Source of the DNA: Chromera velia
Taxonomy: Eukaryota; Sar; Chromeraceae
Assembly: GCA_018398765.1 (NCBI GenBank)
Contig: JAHBMJ010003446.1
Location: forward strand, 42,983 to 89,924
Length of the DNA stretch: 46,942 nucleotides
Direction of reading: 5' to 3'
In this document: positions 23,415 through 34,189 of the stretch, one piece after another
Layout: the number at the start of each line of letters is the position of its first letter
Position numbering within the stretch: position 1 is the first letter of the stretch
The notes under the pieces: model-generated
The model's database searches: none
What the model was told of the DNA's origin: nothing
The model's input: the letters and a program-made list of their open reading frames with translations, nothing else
Made by a program: the position numbers and the translations under genes

Positions 23415-23665
23415 TGACCAGTACCGACGCTCCGCAGTACTGTCAGAAATAATGATGCTCCGCACTGTTTGTATATCCTTCTGTGTTTGTGTTTCCATCA
23501 GTGTCGCTCCGCACTGTTTGTGTATCAGTCAGTGACGCTCCATACTGCCTGTCTAATTATCAGTGACGCCCTGCACTGATTGATTGTCTGGATGTGTATG
23601 TATACTTCTATTTCACAGTGATGCCCTACACTGTATGGTCAACTTCCTTTTCAGTGACGCCCTGC
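23415..23665. repeat. Array of seven degenerate CAGTG-ACGCYC-CACTG hairpin repeats
   Basis: Units near 23423, 23453, 23504, 23533, 23562, 23620 and 23654 share the form (CAG)TGACGCYCYGCACTG, an inverted repeat with a short GC-rich loop, spaced about 30-60 bp. They lie between the gag stop and the 3' LTR of element 2, so would be in its 3' untranslated RNA. Confidence 0.7.
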
Positions 23666-23977
23666 ATTGATTAACTTTGTTGGATATGTGAATGTGACTC
23701 CCTGTACCCCCACACGTGTATGCCTGATTGAAAAGAAGTGAAGAAGAGTAGGTGTATCTCCCTGTACTCCCACTCAGTCCCTCTATTGTTCTCTTTACCA
23801 GCTGTCTCCAGAGCCGGTTCCTTTCTCTACCTTTCCTAAAACCTCACCGACTCAGAAAGTCGGGTTCTCCACATCCCCCAATGCTTTCATGAAGGGAAAT
23901 AAAGGTGCAGTCATCATGGCTAAGTAGCCGGGAGGCATAAGAGGACCTGCGGAGTAGTTGCACATGTACGATGCCAC

Positions 23978-25105
23978 CTAGGATGCCATGTGCGGAGCAG
24001 GCCCTTGTCCCCCCACTTGCGCATCCCCTCGTGCTGGGGGTCCACCCCCTCTCCCCCTCACTCTGCCTCTCTCTGCGTGTTTCCTGCGGATATCGAGACA
24101 CACCCTCTCAAAGTGCCCAACTGATTCGCAATGCACATACCAATGCTTCAGTCCCCTGCAGTCATATCCTTCATCATGCCCCCCTTGTCGAGCACATCTG
24201 GGGCACTCGTTTTGTTGCTGCTGCTTATTGCTCTCAGACTGGGGATTGAAGTTGGAATTGATGTTGAAGGACCCGGAGGCAGTTTGATATCCTCCATGAA
24301 ATCCTCTACCTTTTCCTTTTCCTGCGTTTTCACCTCTCCCCCCTCTGCCTCCGTGATTCAGGGGAGGGTTGCCAGTCCCACCAATATAGTTTGCATTTTT
24401 GAACTCCCCAGTCATACGGATAGCTGCTGCTGCTGCTGGGTTTGGTTCAAGGTGACTGACTGTTGTAAAGCTGTTGCAGTTTGTCTTGCATACCATGGCT
24501 CTGCACTTATCCATTAGTTTGTCTGGGTTGTTGTACTGATCTTGGGTCATCTGTGCGGACCAGAGGACCAGGTAGTGGTTGGGGATGGACTTACGAACAG
24601 CGAGGGCTCTGATGCGATCAGTGGTATCATCCTCCGCACCGGCGTTTTTGGTCCGTTTGTTGAGATTCTCATACTTGACCACGACTTTTTGAAACGAGTA
24701 GACCCCAAAACCCACATCAGCTGCTCTTGCCCATTCTTGATTGACATCGTCTCTTTTGTGTTCGTCCACAAACTGAAGAGCGATGTAGATATCAGAAACA
24801 AGGGCATCAATGCACTTCTTTCAGGAGATTGCCCGGTTTGGACCCGTGCCTGACTTCAACGTATTGTCACCATCCTCTTTTCTTCTGTAGACAGTATTAG
24901 CTGCTGGACCTGCCTTCGGATGGTCCTGACATGCGAGCAACAACTGATTGAAATCCCATTGTGCAACCTCCTCCTCTGTCTTGCCAAACAGTCTAACATT
25001 GGAGTGTCGGATGCACACTGTGCTCTTTCTCCACTTTTTTACGTTTCGATTAATAAAGGGATACTCCCCCAGAGTTTTCTCTACTTCTTTCTTTGACTCT
25101 GACAT
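23978..25105 (-). pseudogene. Gag protein of element 2, one in-frame TGA
   Basis: The frame starts ATG 25105 (MSESKKEVEKTLGEYPFINR) and ends at 23978. One TGA lies at 24821-24823, after TGPNRAIS, and there is no frameshift. The N-terminal part resembles a helical Gag. The C-terminal part is Gly/Asn/Gln-rich and holds CPRCARQGGHDEGYDC and YVHCESVGHFERVC. The latter fits a CCHC zinc knuckle whose first Cys has become Tyr (a G-to-A change on the coding strand). An RG-rich tail follows (RGRVRGRGGGPPARG). It would bind and package RNA by family function. Length without the stop is about 375 residues. Confidence 0.75.
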
Positions 25106-25158
25106 TTCAGTCTCTACTCAATCAACTGTTGTTCATCTGACTCTCGCTGCAAGTCATC

Positions 25159-25483
25159 AGTGGAAATATAGGGACTGTGTCTCTTGGCACACCCTAGCCA
25201 TTTTATTATCAGAAGGTTATTGGCTCCATCAGATGGAGTGAGACTTCATGGATCAGTTTACTATTTGCATTCATGCCTCTGTTTGGCTCAACTTTTGGTC
25301 TTTGTATTAATTGAATTCACTCTACATAGATTTTTACATATATACATGGAAATATAAACAGAATTATTCATGCATGCGAAATACGTGAATTACTCTCACA
25401 CGGCGTGCGATACCTTTGCATGCCTGACATGGCCAGACACGCACACATACTGATGCCGCGCATGCATCATGTCAAATTTCACT
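25159..25483 (-). repeat. 5' LTR of element 2
   Basis: The pair of 22981-23305. The sequence just inside, read on the coding strand as GATGACTTGCAGCGAGAG, does not start with TGG, so the primer site is not a standard tRNA 3'-end type or is mutated. Confidence 0.85.
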
Positions 25484-25633
25484 TATGTAATACGTTTTTT
25501 GTACCAACCATCCCCAACTGTGCATGCGGCTCGTTAAAAACGCATAAAAAGCCACTCAATTTCATTTATAAAACGTTTCATCAGTTTTAATTTTTGTTTA
25601 TCATGTTTAAAAATTAATGAATAATTATAATTT

Positions 25634-25695
25634 AGACCTCCTTGAACCTAACCGTTGACTCCCATAAAAAGCCACTTAGGTTCAGTGAGGTTCAA
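25634..25695 (+). mobile_element. 62-bp micro-MITE related to the 13219 family
   Basis: AGACCTCCTTGAACCTAA and its inverted partner TTAGGTTCAGTGAGGTTC are separated by only about 25 bases and flanked by a perfect 8-bp duplication TATAATTT (25626-25633, 25696-25703). The terminal sequence is the same as the MITE ends at 13219-13458. Confidence 0.65.
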
Positions 25696-26341
25696 TATAA
25701 TTTGAAGGTTTAAGTCATAGGAGGTTTGACTTAACAAACTTTTTACATCATTATTGCCTCAAAAGTTTAAGCATAAGATGGTAACAAATAGAAAAAAGTA
25801 AGTGTCGACATTGTATTAAAACATAAATATCATTAGCACTGAGTATCATTCCAAGCTCACGTGTCGACACTGACATTTGTCATGTATGACATTTAACAAC
25901 TCTATCGAGACGTAAGTCTAGCCGTAAGTCTCTTCATTATTCTTTATGAGACTTGCAGCTAGGTATATTCCCATGTGAGCGTTTTCCACCCCATTTGCTT
26001 AAGTTCACTTCTAGGTTCACTTAGTATTAAACGGTCCTCCTTGCCATACAGTGGCCCACACTTTGCTTGATCCACAATTCTTTTTTATAGTACCAGTCTT
26101 TCTGCTTCATTTGCCAGTCTGAGAACCATACTGCCTTTCATCTCCTCTTTCAGTTTTTTTCTCTTATCTGATGAAGGCTGGCTTAGACTGCATGTCTACC
26201 TCTAACAACCTTATGCATCCGGCACCTCTACTTAGTGACACTCACTTACAAAGGTTTGTGCTAGGGTTTGTGTGCAGAAAGCTAGGGCCTTGGAACGCCT
26301 TTGTCACCTTCATTTTTCTGATCGCCCTTCTGGCCGCCCTT

Positions 26342-26605
26342 CAACCTATCTGAGTCTAAGTACCACTTGAATTTAAGTCTTGAAACTTTTAAGAATACAA
26401 TCAAGATAATGTATGTATATGGCATTGTTTTTCAAGAGACCGGCCGTACGTATGGCACTAATATAGGCAAGCCATCATCCAGATATGTAGTTTAAGTTTT
26501 CAAGACAGTGTAAACAATCAGCGCCTGTAGCACAAACTTTTAAGCTTATCCAAAAATATGGCTTGAACTTTCAAGTGGTACTTACTAGGTTCCGGGAGGT
26601 CCGAT
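26342..26605 (-). mobile_element. MITE copy 2 (inverted relative of 13219-13458)
   Basis: Its reverse complement matches copy 1: ends ACCTCCCGGAACCTAG and CCTATCTGAGTCTAAG, with an interior containing ACCACTTGAAAGTTCAAGCC and TTTTTGGATAAGCTT. No target duplication is clear. No coding capacity. Confidence 0.7.
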
Positions 26606-26624
26606 GAGGTCCGTATTTCTTTCT

Positions 26625-26630
26625 TTAAAT

Positions 26631-26666
<36 letters not shown>

Positions 26667-26755
26667 AATTTTTTTTTCTTTTTTTTTTTCTTTCTTTCTT
26701 TTTTTCTTTCTTTCTTTTTTTCTTTCTTTCTTTGAAAATTCTTTCTTTCATTTTT
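26625..26755. repeat. CTTT-type microsatellite
   Basis: Imperfect (CTTT)n with poly-T interruptions, next to MITE copy 2. Confidence 0.9.
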
Positions 26756-27806
26756 TCTGCCTCAGACAGTGTCTCGTCTCCCTCTGCCTCAGTGCCTCTT
26801 TCACCCGCTCCATAATTATCCTCCTCTATTTCCTCCTGTTTTTGGCTAGCCGTTGTGAATAATATTCCCCTGCGTTGATTTTGATAGCTGCTAAATCTGC
26901 AAGCCTATAGCTTTAAGCACACAAATTGAATCAAACGAGCAAAGAACACGGTGCCACAGGCTTTCCCACAGGCCTTTTCCCAAAAAGGGAAAACTTACTA
27001 GAAAACTTATTATAAATAATAGTAGTATTATCATACTAAAACACAGTAACACATTTGATTTTGAATCAGTACTATACAAACTGTCATTGAATTTGTATAT
27101 TGGTTTCAATTATCTATAGTAAAGAAATATAAGAAAAGGCATACATGTGAAAAATTTTGGGAATCTTGCTAGGCATGCTGCATGCACTCATGAACGATTG
27201 GTTCACGTTTTGGTGATGAGCTGCCAAAAATTCATTTATAGGCAAAAAATCTTCTTCTAAGGGGCGAAAACCCCCCTAAAACTACGCTAAAACCCCCTTT
27301 AAAAACCATAAAATTCACTTTTCAAAGAGGCCCTACCAAAAATTTAGGAGTGCGTGCAGCGCATTGCTAGGAATCTTGGGATATAAGCAAGCAAAACAAC
27401 ACTGATCACTGGTATATATAGCTTAAATAATAATATTTAAAAGTTGTTTCTCTTTAATTAATAACAGTTTTAATACCTAGTTTAAAACATCGACAACATA
27501 AAACATATATATAGTTTATAAACAGAAGTTTGGAGTGTGCTTTGAGATAAAGGGTGCAGAACTTTGGAGGGGTGCAGGATAGAAGTTAGTACAGAGAGAA
27601 AGTGGGTGGTTAAAGAAAGAGGTTTAGATAGCCCAGCTCACAGAAGAAGAAACTAAGAGGGAGTTGAAAGTACAAAAGCTGACGACGACAGAGGCGGACA
27701 GAGGGATCTTCGGCCGTTACCAAAGTGAAAAGGATAGTTGCGTTTGACCAGTATGTCGCTGCATCAAGACAACATGTAGAAGCCTCGCATAGGTATATGT
27801 AGGAGA
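26756..27806. other. Gene-free spacer
   Basis: AT-rich, including a stretch with repeated CCCCCTAAAA words (27270-27300). The short minus frame 27610-27843 runs into the LTR and is not called. I see no gene. Confidence 0.4.
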
Positions 27807-27811
27807 AAGAC

Positions 27812-28354
27812 ACAGAAAAGTGTGATGCTAGCTGTCCTACCATACAACTAGGGGAGACGGCAATATAACTGAATCACCTCACATCCATTCATCGACTTAC
27901 AGAAGGAGTCTGTCCAACCAGGGCAGAGTCATCAGCTTCCATATGTTCAAATCAATCTAGTGACTATCAATAAAAGAATATTTTCTATGCTTGTGCATAG
28001 CCTTTAAATCCATACTGCCCTCCAGTCATACTCAAACTCGAGAGGCCCAAAGCAAGTCAACATCAACACGATCGACTCAAAGACACATGAAAATTCCGAC
28101 CTGCTACAGCCAACCATCACTGTCACTCAGTTATTTATAAAGTGATCAACGCTTAGCTAGCTATGCTCGATATGTCACACTCCATATTGAAACAAGCTCT
28201 CTCAATCAAGTCAGCCTTTCAAGCATGCTCTTCAATTTACTCTGCTTGTATGCGCACCCCAGACCGCCACGCTTCATCGCGCGTCCACATTCATAGGGTG
28301 CTTCTCACTCGTGATGCACGCATTCTCACTCGCATCGCGCACACACTTTTCACA
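27812..28354 (-). repeat. 3' LTR of element 3 (543 bp)
   Basis: Aligns along its whole length with 33470-34018. By eye about 45 transitions, one transversion and one 6-bp indel separate the two. Confidence 0.93.
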
Positions 28355-28589
28355 CACTCCCCACTCGTTTCCCCAAAACTCTTTCATTTAAAGATTTGTA
28401 AGGATACGAGTGCAGCACACCGTTTAATCAAATTAAAATAGCTCGGCTTCTCGCAGAGGGAAATCCAGAGACAAAGAGAAGAGATGAGAGGGAAGGAGAA
28501 GACAGTCTGAAAATCAAAGAGAGCAAAGTACTGTGCAAAGAAGAAAACCAACACCTCTTTTCACTCTCTTCCTTTTCTTCCCCCTTCGC

Positions 28590-31500
28590 TCACCACCAGA
28601 CAGCTCGAATGAGCACATCAACCCTCTGAAACTCCCTCTTTACCCACACGATCTGTGTATCGAGACCCTCACCCCTGATCTCCTGCATGAGGTAGTCGAG
28701 AGTGCCCTGCATGCGGGGCTCTGAACGCGCCAATCCGGACTCGATCTGGTCATACAGAGGCTTGCTGTCCGTGACCACAATCACTCTCGGCAGCTTCCCG
28801 AAGAGGCGAAAAGCAATGTCACGCGTCTTGTAGGCGGCCTTCACACCGTCCACCATCGATACCATCTCACAGGAGGTGCCACTGGAAGAGATGAACTTCT
28901 GCTTCGTTCTCTTAGAACCACACGCGACAAGGTTCCACTCATTATCGCTCTCAAGCCTCCACATTGCATCAACCAGGAAATGCATCCAAGCCTGACGTCC
29001 TTCCTTCGACAGAGTAAAAAAGGAAGAGTCGTTGAAGATGTAGAGGAGGAGAGTGGAGATGTCGATCCCTTTGAGCTCGAGGGAAAACGGTCTCTCCTTG
29101 AGTGCCTGCAACACGAGTGCCAAACACTCCATCAGCTTCTTGCTGACATAATTCGCTCTCGAAGAGAGAATCAAAAAGAACGGCTACACTTTCGGTTGGG
29201 TACGGACGGCCCACCCTAGAGTGCCGATGAGGGACTGGTAGCGCGGCTTGAGGGACAGATCGATCATGTCGTCCTCCGGCACCTTCATGTCCTCCTCTCT
29301 CACCACACGCTTCTTCTCAGGAAGAAGATCATCAACGCAGAGCGAGTTGAGGAAAGAGGCCTGAGACAGGAACATCTTTTTTCCCTGTCTCATCTGCTCG
29401 ATGCCCACGAACTTTGCCACCTCGCCGTCGACGACTCACACGAGGCTGCCGAGAGACAGCCTGTGCCTGTACTTGCTGAAAATCTCCTTGATGTCCATTG
29501 CACCTCCTTCAAAGTCGTCAACATGGTGATAGATGACAGCGTTGACCTCGTTGGTGTTCGTCTCTCTTCGCACGTGAATGGACTCATCGATCTCCTCAAA
29601 GCCCAGCTCTTTCAACTCAGTCTTCGCCTTGGTTGAAAACATCCTTGCCGAACCAGGCCCTCCATACAGAGCCTTGTCAGCGATGTAGATCTCACCCTCC
29701 TTCAACTCTTTCCTCTTCTTCTTCACGATCTCGTACTGCTCATTGGTGAACTTGCTCAACTCCTTCGGCTTCTTGTCTGGGAAATCAGGGAGAATCCTGA
29801 TTCCGGGAACTCGGATCCCGATCTTCTCATCACAGACATCCTCTGCTTGGAAGAAAGCCCCAGACACATCGGCCTTCATCATAGGGAAGTCCTTGGCGAG
29901 CATGTAGATGATGGCAATGTAGATAGAATGAATACTCGGGGTGCCGGCATACGTCGGCATCTCTCTAGGGTCCTTGAACCCCTGAGAATACACCCTCACG
30001 TTTGTGTCCCTCTCTCCTGTCTCCCCGTTCTCCTTCCATATAAAACGAGCACTGAGGGGCAGAACGGCTACCACCTCATCACGGTCCACCTTCTTTCCGA
30101 GCATGGAGTTCAGAAAGATCTTTGCCCACTCTTTGATGCGGGTGCCGTTGAAGATGCCGCTGTTAATCTCCTTTCTGGTAGCTGGCCTTTGAGCAGTGCC
30201 ACCAGAGAACTTCATCGGGGTCGCCATAGTCATGAGAGCAGTCTCTCTTATCCGTAGGAAAGCAGTGAAGTCTGTGGGAATGACGTCAACATCAATAGGC
30301 ACAGGCACCTCCTCGATCAAGGCAGTACCTGTCCCGTTGCCGTCGATCTCGCTCTTCTGCACAGCATCTATAATCTCCTTGGGGACCTCTCCGTCCATCA
30401 TCGTGAAAAGGCGAACGATCTTGGCCTTCTCGACATGGCAGATCTCACTCGGTCTCCACATGTCCAGAGGGTCCATCCTCATCAGAGCAACCTCAGCAGA
30501 CTTCTTTCCCATCTTGCCAATCAGCTGCACGGGCTGCAGCACTCCATCGATCTCTGCAAGAGCGCCACGAACAGGGCGCAAAGGGAAAACCTCCTCGACT
30601 GACACGAAAGGCACCATCGGTTCTGGAATCTCCTCAAACTTGTAGTCCATGTCGTCATAGTAGTTGTAGCCGTACTTGTTCTTCTCTCCATCCTCAGTGC
30701 CACCCCCTACTCCAACCCCATTCCCTCTGCCTGTGCGTCGCGCTACTCTGCCTAGCCACGCTTCCTCCACCCCCCGACGTACTGGCTTCGGGACGATGGG
30801 GTGCAGCTTGCAGACAGTCCATCTCTCTGTCTCCGGAGGGTAATACAACACTTCACACAAAGTGTCGTTCACTGTGTCAATGAACACTCCCTCCACACCA
30901 GAAAAAGAGAGAGACTTGTTAGCAAAAGGGGGCTTGAAAACGACAGGGTCTCCAAAACGGAGAACAAAAGGGGGGGGAGACTGAAAACGGCCAAACCACG
31001 GGCTCACACCTGTCAGGGGAGCAAAGGTCACGTTGTGCGTCTGCTCAATGCCGGGGATGAGAACAGGCCACACGTACTAGGCGTCACAGCCAATCTCCTT
31101 GAGTGAAGTCCTCAGCATCGTCCTAATCTCCCTGTTCGCAACCTCCACTGCTCCATGGGACTTGGGGCAATGTGGAGGAGACGGCTCGAGGTAGATGTTG
31201 TATTCAGCAGCCAGTTGCTTGGTCTTGCTGAGCTTAATCATGGTGTCGTTGTCAGATCAGATGATCTTAGGGATGATTTGCTTGGCAATGATCAGATGAA
31301 GTAGATGCTGGTCGGCCTCGTCCTTGGTCTTCAGCATACGAAGGCTCCACCATTGGTGCAAGAGCTCAATAAGGACGCTGATGATGTGTACGCCTCTGTG
31401 CCCTACCTCCTTTACGAACATCAGGTCCCACCACCACTCCTCACCGAACAGTTACTTCTTCCCATCACGTCGGTGTCGGCTTCTCGGTGGTATAGATCTC

Positions 31501-33380
31501 ACAGCGTTCCTCTGCTCACAGATGTCGCAGTTCTTCCAGACCTTGTCAAGGACGTCTCTCCAGGCCACCAAACCATTCTCTTTTAACATGCTTACCAACC
31601 GCTCTTCGCCACAGTATAGGAAGCGGCGGTGCCACGTCATTGCAGTCTCATAAGAGACGGCAGACAGTCAGTGCGGGGAGGTGTACACTCGCTCGGCGCT
31701 CTGCATGACGACATATAGAATGTTGCAGGATGGATCTCCTCTGGGGCAGTCAATGCGGAACTCTTTCAGCTTGCCGAAAATGGCATCGATGATTGTGAAC
31801 CACGAGTCAGCAGCCGTCTCCATCAGAACGAGCTTGTGGAGTCGAAAGAGCGGTTCCACTGACGGAGACCCATCCTCCCTGTCTCTCACGAGATACGCTC
31901 TGTGATGCACAGGCATGCACAGACCCGTCTGCTTCTCAGTGAAAGGGAAACGGAAGAGAGCATCCTCATTCAGCTTCACTCCCATCTCGGCCTGGTTGAT
32001 CTCTCGGTTAATCTCCTCACTCTAGATGACGTACTTGCGGTAGTACTCGGAGAAGATGGATCTCGAAGCTCCAGTGTCGAGATAGGTAATGTTGGACTCC
32101 CAGAACTCTCTCTGGGAAGACCTTGCAGGTCAACGTACCTGCATCATCCAGGCCGTCTCTCTCGTGCCAGCAGCACGGCCATCGACAATGTCTACTCGCT
32201 GATCATCTCGACCGAACGTCGCTGTCTACACCTCCGTACCCTGCCTGTTGGCAACCATACCCACTCTGTCACCCGACTGCTACAAGTCCGGACAATCCGC
32301 TTGCTTGTGTCCGTACTGCTTGCAGTTATGCCACTTCCCCTTGAAGGTTGAACCCGAGCTCCCTTGCCCAGACTGAGAACCTCCACAACCACCACCTCGG
32401 AGTCTACCTCTGCCTCTCCCTGCTTATCCTCCTCCTCGAGAGCTGCTGCTGGACGGCTGCTTACTAGCACCGCCAGAACTGTGCCCACTGGCACCACCCT
32501 TGTGTCCACCTCCTCTGCCGTAGCCGTTGCCACGTCCATATCCACGACCTCGATCATGAAGGCCACCAGGCACCCGAGGCCCGATCTCCCCAGGTCTTGT
32601 AAACAGGGCAATCTCAAGCCCCTGACGAGTCACCTGCTCGCTGGGCTTCTTCCTAGCCAGCACCTGCACAAAGGAATTCCCAGCTGCAGATGCAAGCTCC
32701 TTGATCTCACGTAAGATCGCCTCAGGGTCGTGCTGTTCCTATTTGAGGGTGATCCTCAAGATCGTCTGCAACTTAAGGGGGACAGCATTCATGAAGTACT
32801 CCGCCTTCTTCTTCAGGATTTTTACATCGAACTGGATAGCCTGCGCCTCCAGGTTCCTCCGCTCAGTGGCTATGAGTGAGAGGTTGGTGGCGAAAACGCC
32901 CCTCCTCTTGTAAAAGGCGTCGTACTTTGCGGTGATGGCATCTTTCATATCCACGTCCTCAATTCCAAAGGCCCGGTCCACCGCCGCCCACACCTCTCTC
33001 CTGAAGAGGGGGTACTTGACCTTTGCTGGGTCCACCTCGGGGAGACCGAGGTCATCGAGCACCAGCTCCACCTCATCGTCGTCTCCCACTCTTTCTCCTG
33101 CAGCTCCCTCCTCCTCTCCCCCTTCCTCATCGTCCTCCAGGTTGAATGCACCTGCATTGCGTTGCATAAACACACCAAGGACTGCCGAATGCACATGTTT
33201 GATAGCCTTGACTACATTTAAAACCTGAGAGGGCTCAAGATGCAGTCTTTTCGTTTGGGTCAAGCCAAGCCATGCAGGGTCAGTCATCTTCATCTCTTGG
33301 ACTGCGATCTTCCAGGAAAGGATTAAATCAGTGGCCCCTAACAGAGGAAAATACTGTCGGGGACCCCTTGGCTCTGCCAT
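28590..33380 (-). pseudogene. Element 3 Gag-Pol polyprotein, one frame with 12 in-frame stops
   Basis: From ATG 33380 (MAEPRGPRQYFPLLGATDLI) a single frame reaches 28590. Gag has an acidic stretch and a Gly/Arg-rich tail with a knuckle-like WHNCKQYGHKQADC (first Cys replaced by Trp). Protease: YLDTGAS (about 32060). Integrase: WHRRFLYCGEERL...CDICEQ zinc-binding part, WWWDLMF, then an Asp in SDNDTM after a TGA, and SHGAVEVANREIRTML. Reverse transcriptase: FPMMKADVSGAFFQAED and the intact catalytic YHHVDD (about 29514-29531). RNase H follows with MDAMWRLESDNEWNL-like sequence and VVTDSKPLYDQIESG. Stops: TAG 32739, 32280, 32226, 32022, 31077, 29184; TGA 32130, 31668, 31257, 29436; TAA 32424, 31452. 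No frameshift is needed anywhere. Confidence 0.88.
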
Positions 33381-33455
33381 CTTTCATATAAACAGACCAA
33401 ACAAGGAGAAAAAGGGAAGGATGAAAGGTGATCAGCTCAAAAAAGTTGCCTCAAA

Positions 33456-33471
33456 CGCCTGGGAGCACCAC
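33456..33471 (-). other. Primer binding site of element 3
   Basis: The coding strand reads TGGTGCTCCCAGGCG directly after the LTR. The TGG start pairs with a tRNA 3' CCA. The first T may be shared with the LTR terminus. Confidence 0.75.
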
Positions 33472-34018
33472 AGAAAAGTGTGATGCTAGCTGTCCTACCA
33501 TACAACTAGAGGAGACGGCAATATAACTGAATCACCTCACATCCATTTATCAACTTACAGAAGGAGTCTGTCCAACCAGAGCAGAGTTATTAGCTTCCAC
33601 GTGTTCAAATCAATCTAGTGACTGTCAATAAAAGAATATTTCCTATGCTTGCGTATAGCCTTTGAATCTATACTGCCCTCTAGTCATACTCAAACTCGAA
33701 AGGCCCAAAGCAAGTCAACATCAACATGATCAACTCAAAGACACACGAAAATTCCGACCTGCCACAGCCAACCATCACTGTCACTCAGTCATTTACGAAG
33801 TGATCAGCGCTTAGCTAGTTATGCTCGATGTCACAGTGTCACACTCTACATTGAAGCAAGCTCTCTCAATCAAGTCAGCCTTTCAAGCATGCTCTTCAAT
33901 TTACTCTGCCTGCATGCGTGCCCCAGACTGCCATGCTTCATCGCGCATCCGGATTTGTAAGGCGCTTCTCGCTCATGACGCACGCATTCTCGCTCGCATC
34001 GTGCACATACTTTTCACA
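33470..34018 (-). repeat. 5' LTR of element 3 (549 bp)
   Basis: The upstream LTR in coding orientation. Its inner end overlaps the first base of the primer binding site. Confidence 0.93.
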
Positions 34019-34189
34019 AAGACTGACTGTCAAATTTCATATAAAACAATGTATGGTTACACTGTGGTATTAAACACTGGTAAAGATTGACGTAGCGCAA
34101 AACTTCGGAATAGACTTGAACTTTATAGGTGAAAAGCGCAGAACTTAGGCTAAACTTGAATCTCTTAAGAAGTTTCAGTCGATAGTGAC

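Larger units (their letters stand above)
22981..25483 (-). mobile_element. Gag-only LTR retrotransposon (TR-GAG-like, element 2)
   Basis: Two 325-bp LTRs (22981-23305, 25159-25483) flank 1.85 kb that encodes only Gag on the minus strand. There is no protease, integrase or reverse transcriptase. The LTR ends form AGTGGAAAT...ATTTCACT. A purine tract GAAATGAGGGGGG on the coding strand precedes the 3' LTR at 23306-23325. The target duplication is weak (possibly ATGT). Terminal-repeat elements coding only for Gag are a known non-autonomous class and need pol from a relative. Confidence 0.8.
27812..34018 (-). mobile_element. Copia-type LTR retrotransposon, full length (element 3)
   Basis: A 6.2-kb element. 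LTRs are 27812-28354 and 33470-34018, with an exact target duplication AAGAC at 27807-27811 and 34019-34023. On the coding strand the LTR starts TGTGAAAAG and ends CTTTTCTGT. The primer site TGGTGCTCCCAGGCG follows at the inner edge (33456-33471) and a G-rich purine tract GAGTGGGGAGTG precedes the 3' LTR (28355-28366). The interior encodes Gag, protease, integrase, RT and RNase H in that order in one frame. It is inactive because of 12 internal stop codons. Confidence 0.93.

Noticed and set aside
23415-23665. CRISPR-like array
   Set aside because: The units are degenerate, irregularly spaced, lie inside a eukaryotic retroelement and have no cas genes.
22981-25483. TG...CA boundary with 5-bp duplication for element 2
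   Set aside because: No matching 5-bp flanks were found at TGTAG...TCA or TGGAAA...TTTCA. I kept the limits of shared sequence instead.
28163-28441. Small gene repeated at 33821-34090
   Set aside because: Both are the ends of the LTRs of element 3.
28590-33380. Reassigned genetic code in which TAG/TGA/TAA are sense codons
   Set aside because: The conserved E2 and ferroportin genes end properly at TGA and TAG, and the stops in the elements fit transition decay. Code reassignment is not needed.
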